NCBI GenBank assembly: GCA_030142905.1
Contig: JASJOG010000080.1
Location: 1,149,001 to 1,213,000 of the forward strand
Direction: 5' to 3'
Length of the DNA: 64,000 nt
Source: Heliopora coerulea
Lineage: Eukaryota; Cnidaria; Anthozoa; Scleralcyonacea; Helioporidae
Shown here: one piece after another, positions 1-11,160 of the stretch
How the letters are laid out: each line of letters starts with the position of its first letter
Position numbering within the stretch: position 1 is the stretch's first letter
Notes under the pieces: generated by a model
The model's database searches: none
Told to the model about the DNA's origin: nothing
Seen by the model: the letters and a program-made list of their open reading frames with translations, nothing else
Position numbers and translations under genes: made by a program

Positions 1-470
1 CCAGGAATGAAGTCTGGTTTTGAGATGGGCAACTTTTTTAAAATGTCTGGTAGGATCCCAGAGAACTTTGGACAATCTCGTACTCGTTTAAATCCTACAG
101 TACAAGTTTTACCTTGACTGGGTCTTTTCATTGAGTACTCGGCGTTACAGAACGTACCTTGAACTGAATCCACCCAACGAGTTGATACATGTTTCCTAGT
201 GTCCGACATTCTTTGCTGTTGTTGGCATACAATGATGGACGATATGTTGAGCCTCCTTTTCTTTTTCAACCTGCTGCCAACCATTTTGAAAGATTTTAAC
301 TTTGTTGGGGTTAAAAGTACCCTGGAATGAGCTCTTAAAATTGTTAAAGAGCTTTAATGGTTGATGTGCATCAACTCGTTTAGGGACTCGAAGTGAAAGC
401 TTTGATAATGTATTTTACAGGGGAAAAAAAACAAAACAATTACCACAAACTAAATTTAAAGAACTTTGAT
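1..470. other. Non-coding stretch, nothing recognised
   Basis: No reading frame with protein-like composition or flanking splice signals was seen. The 72-codon frame at 393-611 runs straight through the hairpin at 471-624 and is explained by it. Confidence 0.5.
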
Positions 471-624
471 CTTGTCAAGAATATTAATGCCCAGCATAAA
501 ATTTTAAAAACCCATAATAACGGAGACATTAACAAAAACAGAAATTATTTTACTGAGTTTTTAATGTCTCCGTTATTATGGGTCTTTCTAAGATTTTATG
601 CTGGGCACTAATATTCTTAACAAG
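471..624. repeat. Long imperfect hairpin (MITE-like)
   Basis: The left arm, from 471 to about 540, reads as the reverse complement of the right arm, about 560 to 624. It includes a TGCCCAGCATAAAATTTT block and an ATAATAACGGAGACATTAA block. Arms are about 70 bp with few mismatches around a short AT-rich loop. A 13-bp direct repeat, TAAAGAACTTTGA, lies outside it at 457-469 and 660-672, but the right copy is 35 bp from the hairpin end, so it is not a clean target duplication. It is probably a foldback or miniature inverted-repeat element; no coding capacity. Confidence 0.7.
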
Positions 625-1011
625 ATTATGTTTCCCGCCTGGTTCGTCTATTGCCACCATAAAGAACTTTGACGTTCAGAAAAATGATAATAAAGAAGGA
701 AAACACAGTTGGTAAAATCAGTTATCTTCACAAATAAGCACTCAATGGATCAAACAGTGCATCAAAGGCTGCATGAAGATATGTGGCCGGTCTGACTTAT
801 GCATATACGATTATTGAAGCTACATGAATCCAGCACAACCCAATCCTTGTGTTACCGAAAAAAAACAACTTCACCACCACAGTCTTATTTTACTTACACG
901 AGATCTAGTTACCTTCTTACCATTTAAATTCGTAAAAACTCATGAAGTTAGGAGAACTGCCTTAATCGAAGTTTGGAATGGAATTGCATGCAAAGTGTTA
1001 TTCAGTAGAAT

Positions 1012-1814
1012 AAGGCTAACTCGAACTATTTCTCATCGCCCTTGGTAGTTCGAGTTAGAGGGGGTTTGAGTTATCAGGGAGGGCGTTGAATTTCAACTAT
1101 CCTGTTAACAATTTGTAAGGTACCGTGGTTTTAAGATTCATCCACTATTATAAGTCATTTCGGTACAGTCAGATAAGAATATTTTAACTTTTCTTCACGG
1201 ATAGAGTTGATGGTGTTGTCCTGAATACTTATATTACCATGCTGCAATGTCTGCCACTATGGAGTTGAACAACTGTTTATAATGAAATGACTATTCCAGA
1301 ATAGATATTCATGTTCATTAAATGTTTAACTCTTTTACATGCGGCTGTACAAATTTCTGAAAGCCCTACGAAACAAATTGGATAAACTAGAGCAATTTTG
1401 AGGCGCTACTCACGGCTAATTTGTGGGACATTTTAACAATTGTGGCATAATATTCACCCCAGATAATCGCCCTCGAAAGGTCTTTCCTGGAGTTGAATTA
1501 TGTTTCCATACGTTGTAACGTTATCAGTAAAGATTTAAGATTTCTACTAGTCAAACAACTGTGCCCTGACACTTTCAGGTTTACCGACAAACGTTTTCAA
1601 ATTAGAGTTCGAATCAACTGGTATGAATTTGAGCCAAGGGAGTATAATTTTAGGTTCGAAATAGCGAGGAGTTCGAATTAACTGATTTCGAATTATAAGA
1701 TAGTAAATGATGGGGGTCCGGGAAATGAGATCAAACCCAGTGGAAGTTGAATTTGGTTCGAGTTAGCGGGGAGTTTGAGTTAACCGAGTTCGAATTAGTG
1801 AAGTTCTACTGTAT
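1012..1814. repeat. Pogo-like non-autonomous element or its remains
   Basis: Variants of the motif TTCGARTTA occur at both ends of this interval: 1012-1072 on the left, and 1600-1700 and 1753-1814 on the right. The right end, read on the - strand, begins ACAGTAGAACTTCACTAATT and continues with AACTCG-type repeats. This is the style of pogo/Tigger-like inverted termini (family knowledge). No transposase is visible inside, so it would be a non-autonomous or decayed copy. Exact ends and target duplication could not be fixed. Confidence 0.4.
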
Positions 1815-2189
1815 TTTGACAATATTTAAAGCTGTTGGCCAAATACTCCCAAGAAGCACAAAAAAGCAATGTTGGACGGGTTATTTCAGTTTGAAAAACG
1901 AACTTTCCGATACAATTTGGTAAAAATTCTTCTAGACTTCACTCGCAAGGAAGCATCATCCATTTTCTAAAGTTTCTAAAGGATAATTAAACTACCGTCA
2001 TCCACGGTGAAGCGGTCCAAAGTGTCCTGCGGTTTCCGACTACAATCCATTGTTCAACCCTGAGAAACCCGGAGTTACCGTTCCAGCCTTTTTAGAGTTC
2101 AATCCATGTTATATTCTGCTGATTTCTGCTGACTCGAATTCCGTTCTGTTGGAATGGCTTTCTACTGGTTGAATTCATGTCCCACAAGT

Positions 2190-2885
2190 TCAGATTCTGT
2201 CCTATGGTTACAAATTGTGTTCTGTTAGTCCGACAGCTGTTTTGCTTCCTGCAAGCTAGAATTTCGTTTGAATGTTTTGTATTTGATTTGGCTTCAAGAA
2301 CTATGATGGGCGAGCTTCAAATTTAATGCTGTTTGTGTTCCTTCTTTAATCCTGCGGCAGCTCAAATTTGAGAACACAAGTCGTTAACTGAATATCGGCC
2401 TACGTTAACACTCCATACGGCCACTGATCGATATCGATATTGCTGAGCTCGGTTCTTATCAAAGACCAAACAAATGTCGCATAATACTATCCGGACGATC
2501 CGTTTTAATGAACGAAGCGATTTTAGGACAATCCCTTGACACTTAAAAACCAAACAAGTATTTGACATTGCAGGGAATTTTTTGGGCAAAGCAATGAATT
2601 AAAAAACAGCTTACTTCTTGCTCATATTTTTAGAAGAATACTTCTTAAGCCCCGTAGTTCCACCTTCAATAATAATCAACGGTGTAAAGAAAGGAAACAC
2701 TGTGTGTATAAAATATGCTGTCAGAAAGGACTCATAAATCACCCAAAATTCTGCTAAAACCCCAAATCAATGGCCATTGGCAGTAGAAGATGGACTCATA
2801 AATTATAATTCTGGGGACACTTCTCGCAATCGAAACGCAGTGGGGCAAAGCAGTCCAGTTTTCTATAGGTCAATCCACAGCGCAG
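2190..2885. repeat. Diverged tandem duplication, unit 1
   Basis: This segment is repeated about 780 bp downstream at 2965-3690. Shared blocks include ACTATGATGGGC near 2300, TTTAATGCTGTTTGTGTT, the GATCGATATCGATA block near 2426, and TTTCTATAGGTCAATCCACA near 2859. Order and orientation are kept. Divergence is clearly visible, so the duplication is old. No reading frame is conserved between the units; it looks non-coding. Confidence 0.75.
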
Positions 2886-2964
2886 TTGTTTCTTAGCAAA
2901 TATAAACAAAACAAAATAGAACAAACAACAAAACAAAGACGCAATTTGTACAATAAGAGGTTAA

Positions 2965-3690
2965 AAATATTCAGGTTGTGTCCTGTGGTTTCAAATTGTG
3001 TTATGTTAGTACAACTGGCTGTTTTGCAGGATCAGATTATCTTCTGCAAGCTCGAATGTTGTTTGACTGTTTGTATTTTATTTGCCTTTCCGAACTATGA
3101 TGGGCTAGTTTTAAATTTAATGCTGTTTGTGTTTCGTCTTTAATCCTGCAGCAGCTCAACTTTGAGAACAAGTGGTTAACTGGATATTGACCCACAAAGT
3201 GCTCCATACGACCACAGATCGATATCGATACTGCTGAGCTTGATTATTATCAAAGACCAAACAAATGTCGTGTAATGCTATCCTTGACCATCCGTTTTAC
3301 TCAACCAAACGACTTTAGGATAATCCCTTGACACTTAAAAACCAAACGAGTATTTGTCATTACAGAAAATTTTTTGCGCAAAGCAGTGAATTAAAAAACT
3401 GCTTGCTTACTGCTGATAATTTTAGGCAATAACGTCTTATGCCCCCTGGCTCCATCATCAATAATAACCAAGATTGTAAAGAAAGGAAACACTGTGTGTA
3501 CAAAATATGTTTTCCGAAAGGACTCATCAATTGCTGGCAATTCTGCTAAAATTCCAGATCAGTGGCATTGGCATTAATAGATGGACCCATAAATTCCAAT
3601 TCCTGGGGACACTTCTCGCAATCGAAGCACAGTGGGGAAAGCAGTTCAATTTTCTATAGGTCAATCCACAACGCTGTTGTTTCTTAGCAA
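2965..3690. repeat. Diverged tandem duplication, unit 2
   Basis: Second unit of the duplication that starts at 2190, in the same orientation and with the same block order. Small indels shift any frame relative to unit 1. The 85-codon frame at 2886-3143 falls partly in this unit and is not conserved in unit 1, so I do not treat it as a gene. Confidence 0.75.
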
Positions 3691-3790
3691 AACAAAAGAA
3701 AATAGAAGAAAAGGGTTAAAAAAACCCGATAAGGAGTGAAAAAAAATGTTCTTCATATATCTATTTTATTTCTATCGCGATTTTTACCTA

Positions 3791-3977
3791 GTATAAAAAT
3801 AGAAATAATTTGAAATCCTTGCATCGCGATCTGATTCCTGGTGCGTCGTTCCGTTATAAACTTGTCCAAAAGTCAAAAACACCAGTTCGTGTGCTATCAG
3901 AGAATCAAGAACGTTTGTTGGTTGAACCAAGAATCGAGCAAGAATTTAGCTTCATTCCAGTGTTGACGCTTTATTTG
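3791..3977 (+). other. Possible isolated coding exon, unrecognised
   Basis: An open stretch of about 62 codons begins after a possible acceptor (TTTTTACCTAG, ending 3790) and ends at a good donor (TTG then GTATGT at 3978). Its composition (RYKLVQKSKTPVRVLSE, EPRIEQEFSF) is protein-like, but I recognise no domain and found no partner exon. It begins without an ATG. It could equally be a chance frame. Confidence 0.2.
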
Positions 3978-4333
3978 GTATGTTTATTCTTTGAGATTGT
4001 TCCTACTTTAAATAGTCTATGTACCAAAGTTTTTCACATAATTTCCAGTTAACGTTTCCCTAACTTTCTTATCGAGCGGAATTAAGGTTCGTTTTACGAA
4101 ATGACACGTTTACCAGCGCTTTTAGAGCAACAAAATGCTTTATATAGATCAACGACAGCCTTATTTACATAAGCTCTTAACCTTGTCGGACAATCCCCCC
4201 AATCCGGTTGTACGAAGACCAGCATTGCCCTGGAGAAGTTACGTGAGCGCTATTCATGCTTCGAAGAGAAACACAATGAGCTCGAAGTGACAGTGCAATA
4301 TTATGAGCCTTTTTTGTACCTTTAGCGGACATA

Positions 4334-4566
4334 TTACTTGGTCATTACAGCCTTGTTGCTGAAGAGGAAAATTCAAGACGTTTCCTCTGATAGAAAGGAA
4401 AGTGTTGTGAAACACATTTTATCATCTTTGGTGATCTGCTTGTCGAAAGAGTTAATGGTACCTTGAGGAGTAATCTTAAGTGTACTTATCACTTGGTCAC
4501 TCCAGCCTTGTTGTTGAAAAAGAATAGAAAGCAAAGTATTATGAAACACGTTTTATCATCTCTGCG
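4334..4566. repeat. Short diverged tandem repeat
   Basis: ACTTGGTCAT..CAGCCTTGTTG..GAAACAC.TTTTATCATCT occurs at about 4334-4433 and again at 4493-4566, in the same orientation. These are two partial units only. No coding content was seen. Confidence 0.5.
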
Positions 4567-6129
4567 TATAATTTGTGCTACGTAAGTTGTCATGAACTGA
4601 ACAGTAATTTGTAGAATCCCACAGTAATCTATTCAAAAAACAACACCTAAGCTTTATCTATACGACCTAATAGGTTATAACGAAAGTTGTACAGTTTATT
4701 TGAGTTTGTCAGTGTTAAAATTTACAAAATTATTTTCTTTTGCTATAATCAAGAATTCTTATCGAAGCACAACTGTTACCCCTTTTGAAGATGTTATGAA
4801 CAATGTTGTCCAAAAGTTCTAAAGTGTTTTTACTTACATCATCAAATTTTTGAGCTTAAGTCATTATTGTTAAATCCTTGCTCGGGATTGTGTAAGTCAA
4901 GCCTACCTATGAGTTACTTTACTGAATTTCTGGTATAGCATAATTTTGGAATTCAGACTAAAATCAAGCTCCGAACCTGGTATGAAACTGTAAAATTACA
5001 TAACCATCAGGAATAAAGTTAGTTTCTTGTCGTACTATGTCAGTTTGGTGCGGAATCCTATTCATCTAGCATCGAAATATCTTTTTGAATCGATCTTGCT
5101 GAAAACGTCACATTCCAAACAACACCTTCACCTTGTGGAGGAAAAGACTTGGTCCAAACGCAGCTGATTGGTATACTTCCAGTCACATCATTGTCAAACA
5201 CTGTCAAATGAAACAGCCCACCAAAAAAGATAAAGCAGAAAGAGCAAGCAAAAGTTCCACTGTAGACAGAAGTACAAGATCAACTTGCTAGAAGAGTACA
5301 AGGAATAATAAGAACTTCTTGTTAGAGCTGACCACCATGTGAACTTTCGCTAGATGTAGTTATCCTGTATCGATTTATGATAAAAAAAGTCTTGTTTCTC
5401 GCAATTGCCTTGTCTGTACCGAGCTAAATCACCTTCCTCATCACAAAAGGAAGTAAGTTTAAATGTCTTTCAAAGAATATCTAATATGATGACATTAATG
5501 AATAAGTTCAATTCTTCGCGTTTGCTACATATCTGTTTGCATGACATGATCGTAGCTTCAAAAAGCTTTATTCGCCTACAAAAGGTGAAGAATCGTATCG
5601 CTTTTAGACTAGGCGGCCCTGCAGATATAAATTTCACTTCGTCTTAGAAATATATTTATTCAACAAAATTAACGCGTTTCATGAATGGTTATTTAAGATG
5701 TTAATGTTATTATCAGGTAGAAAATTAAGACGCTATCAACTAAGGATCTAGGATCGATAATCAGGTAGAAAATATTAACCTTAACCGTCTTATCAGTATA
5801 AGTTAGTATTGCCGTGTTTACTCCTCGCTCCTAATTAGATTTCCAACGGCCGATTACGTCAGTTTTTCATGACTATCTAAATCATCTTAATCAAAACTAT
5901 TTATATTTGCATTTTTCATTATTAGTTTCCCAGTGTAGTTCCTCACACTTCGTTATTTATCTGAACGCTCCCAAACATGGTGTGATGTCTCTTGCGATCT
6001 GTAAGGTATTTATCATCTTTGATCATTCACTCCCCAAAATCGAAAAACACCAATTGATCATTTCTTCGGGCTGCCTCCCGTGAATTAAGACCGTCTGTTG
6101 CTTAAGCTCTCAATTCTAATTTTATACTA
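4567..6129. other. Non-coding stretch, nothing recognised
   Basis: No supported gene. A short direct repeat around ATCAGGTAGAAAAT occurs near 5714 and 5760. The 80-codon frame at 5405-5647 shows no recognisable domain and no splice context. Confidence 0.4.
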
Positions 6130-7718
6130 CACTGCGTCTGAAGTTATTATGCAAGAGTAATAATTTGAAATATATTTTTATGCATTCTCCAAAACCTCAT
6201 AGCAATCACACATATAATAAAGCGATATATAAGCAATTAATAGCAATATATTTACACGCACGTTACACGAACTGGTCTGATTTATTCCCTAAATAGCCAA
6301 CTAATTAGAAAAGCTGTGTCTGAAGTTATTATGCAAGTGTAATGACACTGCTAATGCTGCTATAACGCTGCCGATCTCTTACTTAAAAAGTTAACATGGG
6401 CAAAAAGAAAGATTTATCAGCAACTGAGAAAAAGGAAATTGTGCAGTTATTACCTAAAGGGAAAACAACATTAGAAATTTCAAAGATATTACGAAGAGAC
6501 TATCGAATAGTTAAGAATGCAATGGAAGACGTAAACAAATAGAGGGTAAGAAGCAAAGAAAAAGGATTTAAGAACATTAGCGACAGAGACAAACAAGAAT
6601 TGAAGCAAATTCTAACAAAGCATTCACTACTAAGTAGCGCGGAAGTGTTTGACAAGGCAGGAATAACGGGAGTGAAACGTGATAAAAGGTGTAGAATCCT
6701 TTGAACAATGAGCACAGCCAAGAAATCAGTTAGCAGACCTCCTCTCAATAAAACACACATGCAGAACCGTTTGAAGTGGGCCAGGGAAAACTTTGAAACC
6801 TGACTTTAGTAAAGTGATTTTTACTGATTAATCAAGGGTGACTCTGGATGGTCCGTATGGTTGGTCTAAAGGGTGGGTTCTCTGTGATAAGGAAGCTCCT
6901 CCAATGCTGAGGATACAACACGGAGGTAGTGGAATCATGGTGTGGGCAGGGGTTGTCAATGACAAAGTAATTGGGCCGTTCAAAGTGGATGAAGGAGTGA
7001 ATCTAAACAGTGATAACTATTGCGTTTTACTGGAAGACACATTCTTCAAATGGTACAAAGCTCAAAGTCGAAAATTTAAGGACTGCGTCTTCATGCAAGA
7101 CAATGCCCCCTCTCATGCGCCACGAAGTACTTCTGACTTTTTGGCTCAAAAGGGGTTTACAGGAAGTAAATTAATGAAATGGCCATCGTCCTCTCGTGAT
7201 CTAAATCCGATTGAAAACATGTGGGCACTGGTAAAGAGGGAACTGTATAGTGGTGGTAAACAGTACAGAAGCCAGTCAGAGTTGTGGGAGGCAATTAAAA
7301 AAGCAACTCCAGCAATCAAGCCTGAAACAGTGAAGTCCCTCACAAATTCAACGGATGATCTACTTATTAAAATAATTGATAAAAAAGGTGGATATATTTA
7401 CATGTAAAATGATTCCATTGTTTGATGTTTAGAAATAAATAGAATGTTAAATTGGTTTCTGGCAGTAAATATTCCATTAACATCACAAAAGCTCAGTGTT
7501 TGGTCAGACAAATTCCCATTTGCATAATACCTTCAGACACCCAACTTTATAAATTTTTGTTAGAAATACCGTAGCAGGGCCCGAAACAACTGAAATACAA
7601 GTGAAGATAGTTTTCTTGTATATCACTTTATTATATGTGTGATTGCTGTGAGGTTTTGCAAAACGCATAAAAATATATTTCAAATTATCACTCTTGCATA
7701 ATAACTTCAGACACAGTG
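6130..7718 (+). mobile_element. Tc1/mariner-type transposon with IR/DR ends
   Basis: The left end CACTGCGTCTGAAGTTATTA at 6130 is matched in reverse complement by the right end at 7718, with about 100 bp of near-identity (ATAATTTGAAATATATTTTT, CAATCACACATATAATAAAG). TA dinucleotides flank both ends (6128-6129 and 7719-7720), as expected for Tc1 insertion. A second copy of the core GTGTCTGAAG..ATTATGCAA lies inside each end: about 6315-6342 on the left, about 7526-7543 inverted on the right. This gives the two-direct-repeat-per-end layout known from Sleeping Beauty-like Tc1 elements. The enclosed transposase is broken, so the copy is dead. Confidence 0.9.
6396..7407 (+). pseudogene. Tc1-like transposase, disrupted
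   Basis: Encodes a DDE-type cut-and-paste transposase. The start at 6396 (MGKKKDLSATEKKEI) opens a helix-turn-helix DNA-binding region. An in-frame TAG follows after 48 codons, then a TGA near 6702. A frameshift occurs near 6800 and a TAA falls at the codon after FTD, which marks the first catalytic Asp. The largest intact piece, 6838-7407, holds FMQDNAPSHAP with the second Asp and NPIENMWALVKREL with the third acidic residue (Glu). It ends at a natural stop in the inner repeat region. Length and order match the family's roughly 330-350 residues. The breaks are too many for function; other copies in the genome may be intact. Confidence 0.9.
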
Positions 7719-7811
7719 TATTATGAGTAATATGTTGAGCGTGCACCCCATTGGTTACTAAAGCGTTCTTGAAATTTATGTTGGAATTATGAGAACTTGG
7801 AAATATCACGA

Positions 7812-7922
7812 GATGATAGATGAACGAGCGTCAAGCTCTACCCTCAGAAAAACGATTTCTGAGCCCCAGACGGGAATCGATTTTTCTGAGGGTAGAGCTT
7901 GACGATCGTTCATCTATCATCT
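7812..7922. repeat. Foldback remnant of the GATGAACGATCTTCAAGCT SINE family
   Basis: Near-perfect hairpin. The left arm GATGATAGATGAACGAGCG.. is the reverse complement of the right arm ..CGATCGTTCATCTATCATC. The loop holds TCTGAGCCCCAGACGGG, the 3' end of the tRNA-like module seen at 32567 and 51532. The A and B boxes are lost here. It is a reduced member of that family; no clean target duplication was found. Confidence 0.7.
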
Positions 7923-8984
7923 TATAAAGAATTCTTGTTATCAGCTTTTATACCTATTTTCGTCTCAAAGAAAACGACGTATAAACGTATCGAAGTCCTC
8001 ATAGATCGGAATCATATTAGTTGAAACGGAAGACCAATGTTAGGACTACAGTCTGCTTTTCGACTTCATTATTACCGCGGCGATATTTTTTCTTTGACAA
8101 AGCTTTTTCACAACATATTGCCAGGTAATATAATATGTTAAGATTTTCCATTTCGCATCTTTTATACTGATGTCGCAGCATCAACTCAACCCAGGATGTT
8201 GGCCGATCTTGCAATAGCGGGATGATTTTTGTTATGTTGCAGCAGACTTATTCTCATATTGAAGCTTTCTTTATTTACTTTTCGTCCTTGTTATTCTTCA
8301 GGTACACCAAATACTGACCAATCCTATTCAGTATTTTTCGGTGATATCGGCCGTCCCGCTTGTGGTAGAATATTCTTTGAATATCTAAGGTTTCTTAGAA
8401 AAACTTGATTCCTTTCTGGTATATCTTTTGTTCACAGTAACACATTGCGATTAATTATGGTTCTAAGTGTACGTAATATCGGCATTGACCTTATCGCCCT
8501 CAGACATTTTTCGTTTCATCTGAAGGACTAACGAGTAATTTGTGTGTATTTCGTGGTAAAAACCACTGTGTTGGCAGGATATTCCAGACTAGAGTAAAGC
8601 CGGCAAAGGTGGCATGGTCGATTTCCCCATTGATAAATCGCCACTGAGCTTATGCTAATGTGGCTAATAAAAAACAGACTATACAAGAAAATGATTTCTT
8701 CCCCTTTTAAATTTCCCATAAGTTATTCACGAGGGAAATTTGGCAGACAAAGGCAAAATTTCCCACTTTAATCAGCAACAAGGGAAATTTGTGATTTTCA
8801 ACGTCCTCAGATGACTAAAGAATCCGAGGTGAGCAGGACCTATAACGTCTGCAATAACGTCAAACTTCCACATGAACTTTCTGTACAATACTCATGTCAC
8901 TCACTAACATTATTACCATACCGTGGCTGCCACACAAGCAGTACCTATGTCGCACCGACTGACCTACCGATTATCCCACTATCT
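7923..8984. other. Non-coding stretch
   Basis: No supported gene. Between 8720 and 8792 the sequence GGGAAATTT recurs three times in direct or inverted form (for example ACGAGGGAAATTTGGCAG and AACAAGGGAAATTTGTGA), perhaps a decayed small element. Confidence 0.4.
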
Positions 8985-9085
8985 GAATGTCGGTAACTCA
9001 AAAGTTAAGAGTGTCTCGCCGGTCGTCAGAAGGATGCGGATTCGATCCGGTCTGGCGCTCAGAAATTATTTTTCTTTATGTCCAC
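8985..9085 (+). repeat. tRNA-derived SINE fragment
   Basis: An A-box-like TAACTCAAAAG at 8994-9004 is followed 34 bp on by a B-box-like GGATTCGATCC at 9038-9048. Then comes TCTGGCGCTCAGAAAT, the tail also found in the SINEs at 32.6 and 51.5 kb. The internal text CGCCGGTCGTCAGAAGG matches the anticodon-to-variable part of those copies (CCGGTCATCAGAAGG). It does not fold as a good tRNA, so I call it a SINE, not a tRNA gene. Confidence 0.6.
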
Positions 9086-9756
9086 ATTTCATCCAGATTA
9101 CAACTATTGTCCCTCTTGGGAATTACTTTCATCTCACGTTTCGTCTTCTGGTGACCGTCTTCAGATTTTGTTCCCAGCTCATAGTTTACAGATTAAGCCT
9201 CGTTCACACGAAGCAACGTACAACAACAACATAAAGACAGGGCCAGGCGGAAGCTAAACGCGCTTAGTTTATGTCGATATCTCCACAGTAGGGACCAAGC
9301 AATCAGTGGCATAGGAATCAAATTTTACCTTAGGAAGGGGAGGGAACCTTTCAGGGGCACCTTTGAGCACAGAAAGGGTACCCTCAAAATAGATAACACC
9401 TATTATCCCAGTTCTTTTGACTGAGCTTTGCATTTTAGTAAAAGTGAAAATCATTAACTTGAAGATCCTTGTCCAATCTTGCTGCCTTTACCCATTCTAT
9501 CCTTCGATTAATATGAAGTGTTCTACCCAGACCTCTAAATATATGCGGGCTCAGGAAACTGAACAAGTGCACCGAACGCGCCGCCCCCTAGAGGATTCCA
9601 GTTGAATGGTTCTCAGAAAATTTTTAAAATTGAGAATTGTAGGATTAATTACTCCTGGGAAAATTGCTGGATCTGACTCCTGCTGTCTCTGAATTGCGTT
9701 GGGTTAATCAATGCAGTACTTTTCGCTGAAAACTATTTTAAGCTTTGGGTAGCCTT
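9086..9756. other. Non-coding stretch, nothing recognised
   Basis: Short chance frames only. No splice-bounded exon or family-like protein was seen. Confidence 0.4.
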
Positions 9757-9866
9757 TGGCTTTTTATTTATTTTATTTCTATTTTATTATTTTTTTTATC
9801 TATTTTTATCTATTTTATTTCACTATAAAAACCTCCAAAACAAACAAACAAACAAAAAAAAAAAAA
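9757..9866. repeat. T-rich then A-rich low-complexity tract
   Basis: TTTTATTTA/TTTTATC-type pyrimidine-rich sequence to about 9825 is followed by AACAAACAAACA and a run of A to 9866. The A-rich end could be the tail of a retroposed element, but no body could be identified. Confidence 0.6.
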
Positions 9867-10863
9867 GACAGCCCGGGCCTGCTAGACTATGAACTGGGCA
9901 CGCCACTGGCTTCTGATGATACATTGGGATTCTCGGATACTAATTCAACAGGAAAAGGTCCAGCTTCTTGGTTGGGACTGACATCAGAGTAAAAGTGATG
10001 TTGTTCAATGTGGGATTTTTCTTTTCATATTCCTATGTATTTTTTAATCTATAAACCCAAGCAATAGGGCAACAACTGACCTGTCACACTTACTTATGTA
10101 AAGGCATTTCATTTTTCTCTAAAAAGGACACTTTTCATGCTTAAAAAGGGTGCTTTTGTCGTTTCAAAAAGGTTGTGGGGGCACGTGTTTCCAATGGCCC
10201 CCGACCCCTACGCCTATGGTCTTTTCTTTCCCTCTACACCGATAACTGCATGTTAGCGAGGTCTTAATATAGGCAATGTATTAAGATGTAATTCTGATTG
10301 ACGGGGATAAGCATAGCTGTGGAGGACACTCTCCTGAAAGGAAAAATACTTGGAGTTTAAAGTCATTCAATGGCCGCCTTCATCTCCTGTAATTGTAACT
10401 GTTGCCAGTTATTATGCATAAATAATTGATACAGCACTGGTGTACCATATGAGCTGTTCTGCTCAGTTATGTGAGCCTCAGTATGTCAGTAATTTGTTAC
10501 AGATTATATCCATAAGTAATAAATGACATGTAAATACTTGAAGACCTTAGCAGTATCCATGTTGCACCTATTGTAAAGCAGTTGACATGTGAGCTAGCAT
10601 ACATTGCAATTTGCCAGGCCATTTGAGTCATTATATTGCTAAAAACTTTAAAATGAGCAAGTCACTTGTGATCAAGAGGTCACATGTTCCATTCTCAGAA
10701 ACTCAGGTATCTACTCTGAGCATTAATCCATTACATATATAGACTACCATCTTTAATTTATTCTGACTATCATCAGAAAAATGTATTCGTGAAAGACAGG
10801 GTTTGGGTTGGCTGTTGGGACTACAATGGGTTAAAGATCAACTGAAACTTGAAAAGCATCCAA
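9867..10863. other. Non-coding stretch with a possible element relic
   Basis: Around 10100-10220 there are phrases (AAAAAGGACACTTTT, TGGCCCCCGACCCCTACGCC) of the sort seen at ends of old dispersed repeats. No gene is supported. Confidence 0.3.
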
Positions 10864-11160
10864 TTAAAATATTTTATTTTGTTTCATTTCATTTCTGTTC
10901 ATTTCATCTCTCTTCAGTTTATTTAATTTTATTTCATATGTATTTCAATTTGGTTTCAATTTCATTTAAATTTAATTTCAATTTCATTTAAATTTAATTT
11001 TAATTTCATTTCAATTTTCTTTCAATTTTATTTTATTTTATTTCTTTATTTTATTTTTTTTTTACTTTATTTTACTTTACTTTTCTTCTTTTTTTATCTG
11101 TACTTTACTTTACTTTACTTGAACTTATTTTATTTAATTTTGTTTTATTTACTTTACCAT
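10864..11160. repeat. Degenerate (ATTTY)n low-complexity tract
   Basis: About 300 bp made almost wholly of ATTTC, ATTTA, ATTTT and TTTAC units on the + strand, shifting from TTTCAATTTCATTTAAA units to TTTTACTTTAC units near 11060. Slippage-derived; the 62-codon frame at 10803-10991 is an artefact of it. Confidence 0.8.

Noticed and set aside
7146..7343. Open frame antisense to the Tc1 transposase
   Set aside because: It lies wholly within the recognised transposase on the other strand and has no motif of its own.
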